From Phycisphaerales bacterium (lineage in GTDB: Bacteria; Planctomycetota; Phycisphaerae; Sedimentisphaerales; Anaerohalosphaeraceae), in assembly GCA_011055475.1 (NCBI GenBank), contig DSDH01000268.1, positions 1-12,271 on the forward strand: DNA of 12,271 nt, given 5' to 3'. The notes under the pieces were generated by a model. The model saw only the letters and a program-made list of their open reading frames with translations. It did not search any database and was not told the origin of the DNA. Below are positions 1 through 5,116 of this stretch, piece by piece. The position numbers and the translations under genes are program-made. Numbering within the stretch: position 1 is the stretch's first letter; the number at the start of each line of letters is the position of its first letter.

Positions 1-1
1 C

Positions 2-1102
2 CGTGGGGACTTCCTGGAGCAGATGCTTGCCGAGCGGCCGGGCAACGTCGTCATCATCTCCGGCAACAACCGCCGGAAGACCGAATACATCAAGGCCTGT
101 GCCGCGGCGGGGCTCCACCAGCTCGTGGACAAACCCATGTGCATCGACCAGAAGGGTTTCGAGTTGCTGCTGGAGGCCTTCGACGCCGCCGATCGTAACG
201 ATGTGTTGCTGTACGATATCATGACCGAGCGGTCGGAGATTTGCACCATGCTGCAGCGCGAACTGATGCAGATGGAGCCCGTTTTCGGTCAACTGGTCAC
301 GGGCACGCCCGATGAACCCGCGTTTGAGACGGAGAGCGTGCACCATTTGTTCAAGATGGTCGCGGGCAATCCCATCAAGCGGCCCGGCTGGTACTTTGAC
401 ACAACGCAGCAGGGCGAGGGCATCGTGGATGTGACGACGCACCTGGTCGACCTGGTGGCGTGGGAGTGCTTCCCGGAGGTGCCCATCGACTATAAGACCG
501 ATATAGAGATCCTCGCGGCGAAACGCTGGCCCACGATGATCACGCGCGAGCAGTACCGCAAGGTGACGCGGCTGGAGGATTTCATTCCCGAGCTCAAGGA
601 CCAGCTCGACGCCGAGGGCCGGCTGCCCTGTTACGTCAACGGGCAGATCGATTACACGATCAAGGGGGTCCACGCCCGCGTGCGGGTGCTCTGGAACTAC
701 GAAGCCCCACCGGGTGGACAGGACACGCACTACGCGGTGGTGCGCGGCACGCGGGCCAACCTGGTGATCCGTCAGGGGGCCGAGCAGAACTTCCGCCCGG
801 AATTGTATATCGAGCCGGCCAGGCCCGAGCTGACCGTGCCGTTGGCGGTGGCGCTGCCCAGGGCCATTCTGAGCCTGCAAGAGAAGTATCCGGGCATCAA
901 GCTGGAGCCCAGCGGCGAGAAGTGGCACGTGTTCGTGCCCGACCGGTACCACGTCGGCCACGAGGCCCACTTTGGTGAGGTCACCGAGCGATTCCTGCAA
1001 TACCTCGTGGACGGCAAGCTGCCCGATTGGGAGGTGCCCAACATGAAGGCCAAGTACTACGTGACCACCACCGCATTGGAAATGGCGCGACAGACCCCGT
1101 AG
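2..1102 (+). CDS. Gfo/Idh/MocA family oxidoreductase, 5'-truncated, with putative oxidoreductase C-terminal domain
   Basis: The reading frame is open from base 2, so the start lies before the window; the first internal ATG (23) is not the true start. What remains is the second half of an NAD(P)-binding Rossmann domain followed by the C-terminal domain. The stretch VVIISGNNRRKTEYIKAC and then the VDKPM motif at about bases 125-139 match the region of the conserved EKP motif in this family, whose lysine (bases 131-133) normally contributes to cofactor binding or catalysis. The downstream part (GPxxQGEGIVDVTTHLVDLVAW-like helix, then a long segment with WPTxITREQYRKVT) resembles the PF16490 putative oxidoreductase C-terminal domain. 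The family oxidises or reduces sugars and related polyols with NAD(P). The substrate cannot be told from sequence. The next gene begins 82 bases downstream on the same strand, so co-transcription is likely. No signal peptide can be judged because the N terminus is missing. Confidence 0.88.
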   Translation, partial: RGDFLEQMLAERPGNVVIISGNNRRKTEYIKACAAAGLHQLVDKPMCIDQKGFELLLEAFDAADRNDVLLYDIMTERSEICTMLQRELMQMEPVFGQLVTGTPDEPAFETESVHHLFKMVAGNPIKRPGWYFDTTQQGEGIVDVTTHLVDLVAWECFPEVPIDYKTDIEILAAKRWPTMITREQYRKVTRLEDFIPELKDQLDAEGRLPCYVNGQIDYTIKGVHARVRVLWNYEAPPGGQDTHYAVVRGTRANLVIRQGAEQNFRPELYIEPARPELTVPLAVALPRAILSLQEKYPGIKLEPSGEKWHVFVPDRYHVGHEAHFGEVTERFLQYLVDGKLPDWEVPNMKAKYYVTTTALEMARQTP

Positions 1103-1184
1103 CGCCGTGGGGCATGGATCGGATGAATGGGATCGCCCTGTGTTCGGATATGAACGGCCACGGATTTCGATTTGGAGCAGAGAC

Positions 1185-2138
1185 ATGAAAACCACGCACG
1201 CGTTTATCACGGTCGTCGCCCTGGCGCTGGCCTTGCCGACGGTCTCCTGTGCGGCCGGGGGCGTCGCGTTCAAGCAGGGGCCCGATCGGATCGATGTGCT
1301 GATCGACGGCCAGAACGTCACCAGCTATCGGTACGACGAGACGCTCACGAAGCCCATTTTGTACCCCCTCAAGACACCGGGCGGGATGATCCTGAACCGG
1401 GGGTACCCGCTGGTCAAGGTCGAGGGCGAGAGCACCGACCATCCGCACCACGTGGGCCTGTTCTTCACCTACGATGAGGTCAACGACAGCGGGTTCTGGA
1501 ACAATACGACCAGCCCGCCACAGATTCACCATGTCAAGACCGTCGAGATGACGGGCGGCGAGAAGGGGACGTTGAAGACGCTCAGCCAGTGGATCGATAA
1601 GAGTCGAAAGCCCATCCTGGAAGAGCACCGGACGATGGTCTTTCACCCCGGCCCCGGTTCATACGCCATCGACCTGACCATCGACCTCAAGGCTCTGGCG
1701 AAGGTGGAGTTCGGCGACACGAAAGAGGGTATGCTGGGTATCCGCACCGCCGATTGGCTTCGCGAGCGGGATGGACACAGTGAGTATCTGGCGTCCACCG
1801 GGGCCCGCCGCGCGGGGAACATCTGGGGCCGCCGCGCCACATGGGTCACGCTGCAGGGCGAAAAGGATGGCCGGACCGTGGGCATCGCCATCCTGAATCA
1901 CCCGTCCAGCGTGAACTACCCCACGTACTGGCACGCCCGCGACTATGGCCTGTTCAGCGCCAACCCGCTCGGCCAGCTTGCGTTTGACAAGGCCCATAAG
2001 GTGCCCGATGCCAAGGCCTTCGGTCTTGCGCTTGAGCCGGGTCAGGCGGCGCACTTCCGCTTTCTGATCATCGTCTACGAGGGCGCCAAGACCAAGGAGC
2101 AACTCGACGCCCAGTTCGAGAAGTTCGCCCGGCAGTAG
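1185..2138 (+). CDS. Secreted DUF6807 family protein (annotated in databases as PmoA-like)
   Basis: The protein is 317 residues from the ATG at 1185. An upstream in-frame ATG at 1107 exists, but the 1185 start is preferred: GGAG lies 7 bases upstream (1174-1177) and it begins a signal peptide (MKTTHAF, then a hydrophobic run ITVVALALALP). Cleavage could fall after SCAA (residue 24); Cys22 makes a lipoprotein possible, but the lipobox (TVS-C) is poor. Family hallmarks are KPILYPLKTPGG (residues 56-67), GESTDHPHHVGLFF (81-94, with three histidines that could bind metal or substrate) and NHP...YPTYWHARDYGLFSANPLG (238-263). These match DUF6807 (PF14100). The old family name 'methane oxygenase PmoA' is misleading: nothing here resembles a membrane monooxygenase subunit. 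Its position behind a Gfo/Idh/MocA enzyme fits a role in carbohydrate catabolism outside the cytoplasm. The exact reaction is unknown. Confidence 0.85.
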   Translation: MKTTHAFITVVALALALPTVSCAAGGVAFKQGPDRIDVLIDGQNVTSYRYDETLTKPILYPLKTPGGMILNRGYPLVKVEGESTDHPHHVGLFFTYDEVNDSGFWNNTTSPPQIHHVKTVEMTGGEKGTLKTLSQWIDKSRKPILEEHRTMVFHPGPGSYAIDLTIDLKALAKVEFGDTKEGMLGIRTADWLRERDGHSEYLASTGARRAGNIWGRRATWVTLQGEKDGRTVGIAILNHPSSVNYPTYWHARDYGLFSANPLGQLAFDKAHKVPDAKAFGLALEPGQAAHFRFLIIVYEGAKTKEQLDAQFEKFARQ

Positions 2139-2290
2139 TGGCGGTTGATGAGAATGGGCGGGGCCGTCGTTTCACGGCATTCTGGCTGCCGGGTGGATAG
2201 CCGCGGGTCAGCCTTGGTGATGCTCATGGGGGTAGGGGTCATCAGGTCGCAGAGTGGCGGCGGTTTGTCCTCGGCCGGTCCCGTCGACCT

Positions 2291-2298
2291 GGAAGGAG
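2291..2298 (+). promoter_or_regulatory. Shine-Dalgarno GGAAGGAG before the GNAT gene
   Basis: A purine-rich GGAAGGAG ends only one base before the ATG at 2300 but ten bases before an in-frame GTG at 2309. If the AAGGAG core is the site used, the GTG is the better placed start and the protein begins MSPDVVQ, three residues shorter. The ATG would need pairing through the GGAA at the 5' edge of this tract. Confidence 0.5.
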
Positions 2299-2299
2299 T

Positions 2300-3370
2300 A
2301 TGCGTGCGGTGTCTCCAGACGTAGTCCAGCTCGCCCGGTTCAGAGCCCGGTTCGGCGAGAACCGGTTCCGATCGATCTCGCCGGAGTACTTCGAATGGAA
2401 GCATCGTAGGAATCCCTACCTGCCCGGTTACATCTACCTCGAACGACGAGGCGAGGAAGTCATCGGCTCGGCGTCGATTACGCCGAAGAAACTGCTGGTG
2501 CTCGGCCAGATCGTCCTCGGCGGTGAGTTCTGTGACGCGTTCACGGATGCGCGGCACAGGCGGGAGGGCATTTTCTCGCGAGGCATGCAGGCGGGCATCG
2601 AATACGCCGCAACCCACGGTATACAGATGCTCTACGGCACCCCCTCACTGGGTTCTGCTTCGTACCAGGGGTTTCTCAGGAAGCTTGGCTGTGAACTGTG
2701 TCCATCCGCGCGATTGCACTACATGGCCAAGCCGTTGCGCCCCCTCAAGCCCTTCTTGAAGCTCGGCGTCAAGGCGGTGGTAAAGCGGAGAACCAGGCGG
2801 AGCCAGCCATTCAGGATGTTATGCCGGCAGGTCTTCGGCCGGACGCCGTGCCCCCCGGCTCAGCGCGACGGTGAGCCGCTGAGAATCTCTGTGCTGGACC
2901 GTTTGGCAGAGGACTTCGACGGGCTCTGGGGGCCACCGCGATATGCGTTTTGCACCCTTCGCGATCGCACCTATCTGACGTGGCGATTCCTGGACAATCC
3001 CGACGACTACCTCCTCTTGGGGGCACACGAGGGCCGGGATTTTCAGGGTTATCTGGCCGTCAAGCTCTCGCCGGATGGAGCCACCGGGGTGATCTGCGAC
3101 TATATCACCCTGCATGACAACCAGCTTGTCTTTCAGGGCTTGCTTTGCGAAGTCGAGCGAATGCTCATTGAGCGCAAGGTGCGGCAGCTCGTGACCTACT
3201 GCATGGAGGGGTCCCCCTACTTCCAGACGCTGGAGACGCATTGTTTCGCTGATCGTGGGGCCGAAAGGGGGTTGTGCGTCGTCGTGCATTCGGGCACGGA
3301 CCTGGCCCGTCGGCTTTTGGCGTCGTCACAACCCTGGCATTTCACGCTGGCCGATTCGGATAACATTTAG
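2300..3370 (+). CDS. GNAT-type N-acyltransferase with two tandem GNAT-like folds
   Basis: The protein is 356 residues from the ATG, or 353 from the GTG at 2309, which is better spaced from the Shine-Dalgarno tract. Residues 20-145 form a recognisable GNAT domain: YFEWKHRRNPY, a beta strand EEVIGSASIT, then RHRREGIF (85-92), which carries the acetyl-CoA-binding R-x-x-G of motif A, and a C-terminal SASYQGFLRKLGCE segment. Residues 225-320 appear to repeat the same order (YLTWRFLDNPDDYLLLG, then QGYLAVK and a helix ending in YFQTLETHCF) but lack R-x-x-G. This suggests one catalytic and one degenerate half. No signal peptide is seen, so it should be cytoplasmic. It is followed with no gap by a polysaccharide deacetylase, as in exopolysaccharide and XrtA/PEP-CTERM-linked clusters, so a sugar amine is a plausible acceptor. 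The substrate is inferred only. Aminoacyl or lipid acyl transfer is an alternative. Confidence 0.8.
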   Translation: MRAVSPDVVQLARFRARFGENRFRSISPEYFEWKHRRNPYLPGYIYLERRGEEVIGSASITPKKLLVLGQIVLGGEFCDAFTDARHRREGIFSRGMQAGIEYAATHGIQMLYGTPSLGSASYQGFLRKLGCELCPSARLHYMAKPLRPLKPFLKLGVKAVVKRRTRRSQPFRMLCRQVFGRTPCPPAQRDGEPLRISVLDRLAEDFDGLWGPPRYAFCTLRDRTYLTWRFLDNPDDYLLLGAHEGRDFQGYLAVKLSPDGATGVICDYITLHDNQLVFQGLLCEVERMLIERKVRQLVTYCMEGSPYFQTLETHCFADRGAERGLCVVVHSGTDLARRLLASSQPWHFTLADSDNI

Positions 3371-4390
3371 GTGGCGTACGATCGCATGCTATGGAGAATG
3401 ACAGAGGGCTTCAAGCAGGGCTGCTTTCGCATCGGGCTCAATCGCCTGTTGTCGCGATGCGTGAACCTGCCGATCATCCTGTGTTTCCATCGAATCACAC
3501 CGCCCTCATCCTCTTTTTTCGATCGGCGCCTTGAGGCGATCGCGCCCCAGCAGTTTGAATGGATACTCTCTTACGTCGGGGCGATGGGCTATCGGTTCGT
3601 TCCCTTGGAGAAAATGCATGCGGATATCCAGGAGTCCAGGCTTCTTCGCGAGGCCGTCGTGACGTTCGACGATGGCTTCCGGGACCAGTATGAGAACGCC
3701 TATCCCGTGCTGAAGCGATGGAGGATTCCGGCGACCTTGTTCCTGATAACCTCCACGGTCGATGCGACATCGCTGTTATGGCTTCACAAACTATACATTC
3801 TCCTGGGGCACATGGATGCGCAGGAGGCTCAAGCCGCGGTGAAAGACTACGTGGGCCGTGAGCACGCCGGCCTGTCCTTCTATGAAGCGGTGCGACGCGT
3901 GGTGTGCTCGCCGGACAGAGCGCGCATGCATCGTTTTATCGACGGCCTGGCGCAGAGGCTGGGCTGGACTTCGGAAGAAGAAGCCCGGTGGGCTCGCCAA
4001 GTCTACTTGACAAGCGAGCAGATTCGGGTGATGCGGGACAATGGGGTGGCGGTGGAATCCCACGGTCATGAGCACCTGCCGGTCGACAGCGTATCCCCGG
4101 CGGACATCCGGCGCGATATCCTGCAATCGACCTCCTGGATCGAGGAGCATCTGGGCTATCGGGCCCGTTTTTTCGGTTACCCGTTTGGATTTGTCAGTCC
4201 GGTGTCGGTCCAGGTGCTCAGGGAATTGGGGTGCGTGGGGGCATGTACCACGGAACATCGGCCGCTGCGGGCGGGCGAAGATCCTTTTGCCTTACCCCGT
4301 GTCTACCGAGATGGTGACCATCGCGCCCGTTTTGCCTGGCGTTTTTCCGGATTCTATCTGGGTGCCATGCGCGAGCGGCTCTTCCGATGA
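3371..4390 (+). CDS. Polysaccharide deacetylase (NodB homology domain, carbohydrate esterase 4 type)
   Basis: The catalytic signature is complete. TFDDGF (residues 98-103) supplies the catalytic base Asp100 and metal ligand Asp101. SHGHEH (230-235) supplies the zinc ligands His231 and His235. YPFG (270-273) is the third motif. The enzyme should remove N- or O-acetyl groups from a polysaccharide intermediate. Its 339-residue length, the FHRITP motif near residue 40 and the 130-residue insert between motifs resemble deacetylases in exopolysaccharide (XrtA/PEP-CTERM-associated) loci. No clear signal peptide is present; residues 29-40 are only mildly hydrophobic. The stop of the GNAT gene (TAG, 3368-3370) is immediately followed by GTG at 3371, implying translational coupling. 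An alternative start is ATG at 3386 (MLWRM), with AGGTGG at 3369-3374 as its ribosome binding site. That site lies inside the coding sequence if GTG is used, so the ATG may be the true start. Confidence 0.9.
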   Translation: MAYDRMLWRMTEGFKQGCFRIGLNRLLSRCVNLPIILCFHRITPPSSSFFDRRLEAIAPQQFEWILSYVGAMGYRFVPLEKMHADIQESRLLREAVVTFDDGFRDQYENAYPVLKRWRIPATLFLITSTVDATSLLWLHKLYILLGHMDAQEAQAAVKDYVGREHAGLSFYEAVRRVVCSPDRARMHRFIDGLAQRLGWTSEEEARWARQVYLTSEQIRVMRDNGVAVESHGHEHLPVDSVSPADIRRDILQSTSWIEEHLGYRARFFGYPFGFVSPVSVQVLRELGCVGACTTEHRPLRAGEDPFALPRVYRDGDHRARFAWRFSGFYLGAMRERLFR

Positions 4391-4640
4391 CGGTTGGCCC
4401 GGCCGCGAGGGCCCGCGTCGAAGGCCTCAAGCACTCCCAAACGCTGTCCCACGCACTCCTCGTCACCGGGCGACGGGTTTCCGCCGCCGACCGCCGGGGA
4501 ATCCGGGCAAACCACCGGCCAGAGAGTCAACAACACGCCTGCCTGCCCCAGCCACTGCTCGCCTGCGCATCGGCGCCTCCTGTGTGCATTGTCCACCATA
4601 AGAGGGTATCAGACCTTCGGAGCAAGAAAAAGACCGTGTA
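4391..4640 (+). other. Intergenic stretch without a supported gene
   Basis: Between the deacetylase stop and the promoter at 4647 no frame shows a recognisable protein. The open frames here (for example the one starting at the ATG overlapping the deacetylase stop) are arginine- and proline-rich with no ribosome binding site, as expected from GC-rich noncoding DNA. I see no terminator with a T tract. The last 20 bases, around 4623-4634, are A-rich and lie where an UP element would sit for the downstream promoter. Confidence 0.5.
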
Positions 4641-4646
4641 AGTCTG

Positions 4647-4675
4647 TTGACAGGCCGCGCGGACTTGTGTACAAT
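4647..4675 (+). promoter_or_regulatory. Near-consensus sigma-70 promoter
   Basis: TTGACA at 4647-4652 and TACAAT at 4670-4675 are separated by exactly 17 bases. The -35 box is a perfect match and the -10 box has one mismatch to TATAAT. An A-rich tract (4623-4634) lies about where an UP element would be. The predicted start of transcription is near 4682, which gives the 1202-residue protein a leader of roughly 430 bases that includes the small ORF at 4760-4915. In such GC-rich DNA a chance match of this quality is unlikely, but it is not proof of activity. Confidence 0.72.
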
Positions 4676-4676
4676 T

Positions 4677-4696
4677 GTTGACACTCATTGGTCAAC
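4677..4696 (+). repeat. Inverted repeat GTTGAC-N8-GTCAAC at the predicted transcription start
   Basis: Six-base arms at 4677-4682 and 4691-4696 are separated by eight bases and straddle the expected transcription start. The octamer TGTTGACA occurs at 4645-4652, over the -35 box, and again at 4676-4683, 31 bases apart, close to three helical turns. ACAATTGT (4671-4678), a perfect palindrome, overlaps the -10 box. The arrangement resembles an operator for a dimeric repressor; alternatively the inverted repeat is a hairpin at the 5' end of the transcript. Confidence 0.45.
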
Positions 4697-4759
4697 GCCA
4701 TAGGATTTAGCCGGTTCGATGGGCGAAACGGGGCAGGTGTGTTGCAGGAGGTTGCGGTC

Positions 4760-4915
4760 ATGCACTGCGTATCATTTCACAGGGGGAGCGTTGCATCTTT
4801 CATGTGGGGGCCGGCTTTTGCCCATGCCGCTTCCGGTTCCGTTGGCTTGGAGTGTAGGCGAATTGCAACTCCTTCAGGGTCTTTCTGGGTCGTATTGGCC
4901 ATCGGGGTTACTTGA
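4760..4915 (+). CDS. Candidate 51-residue secreted small protein or leader peptide
   Basis: An ATG at 4760 is preceded by a perfect AGGAGG (4746-4751) with the ideal 8-base spacing, and lies about 78 bases after the predicted start of transcription from the promoter at 4647. The peptide begins MHCVSFHRGSVASFMW and continues to AHA-AS, which looks like a short signal peptide with a signal peptidase I site after residue 22 or 23. The tail ends in a hydrophobic SFWVVLAIGVT. I recognise no family. The same frame stays open after the TGA stop until a second TGA at 5096-5098, so the ORF could also be the remnant of a longer gene. It could be a regulatory leader peptide for the large protein downstream, a real small secreted peptide, or a decayed gene. 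The ribosome binding site is the main evidence. Confidence 0.45.
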   Translation: MHCVSFHRGSVASFMWGPAFAHAASGSVGLECRRIATPSGSFWVVLAIGVT

Positions 4916-5032
4916 GGCCTTGAAAGCGAGATCTTGATTCCCGTATTATGGATTGTCCGATGTACAGTAACGCGGTTGAGGGCGTTCAATGAAATGAAGA
5001 GTCACGGACAGGAAGTTTTTGGGACCGTCCAA

Positions 5033-5048
5033 GCTGGATGCATCCAGC
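5033..5048 (+). repeat. Perfect 16-base palindrome GCTGGATGCATCCAGC
   Basis: The two 8-base halves are exact reverse complements with no spacer. As DNA it could bind a dimeric regulator; as RNA it would fold into a 6-base-pair stem with a UGCA loop. It lies 69 bases before the start of the 1202-residue gene, inside the predicted leader. Confidence 0.55.
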
Positions 5049-5066
5049 GGGGGCCTGCGGGATGTG

Positions 5067-5089
5067 ACAACCAGGGCTCCATGGGTTGT
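5067..5089 (+). promoter_or_regulatory. Hairpin ACAACC / GGTTGT just before the ribosome binding site
   Basis: Arms at 5067-5072 and 5084-5089 pair over six bases with an 11-base loop. The stem ends 17 bases before the AGGAGG at 5107-5112. It could modulate translation of the following gene, although six base pairs alone are only moderately stable. Confidence 0.3.
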
Positions 5090-5116
5090 GTTCGCTGAAC
5101 AGAAAAAGGAGGAAAC

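Noticed and set aside
1107..1184. Upstream extension of the DUF6807 protein from the ATG at 1107
   Set aside because: It would place 26 charged residues before an obvious signal peptide, and the ATG at 1185 has its own ribosome binding site.
4387..4641. 84-codon ORF overlapping the deacetylase stop (ATGA)
   Set aside because: The overlap looks like coupling, but the product is low-complexity and Arg/Pro-rich, lacks a ribosome binding site and matches no family.
4610..4646. CAGAC / GTCTG inverted repeat just upstream of the -35 box
   Set aside because: Only five bases per arm with 27 bases between; expected by chance.
4913..5098. Possible UGA readthrough or selenocysteine, since the frame of the small ORF stays open past TGA to 5096-5098
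   Set aside because: No selenocysteine insertion hairpin is evident after the TGA and the extension has no domain; a 60-codon open run by chance is not rare.
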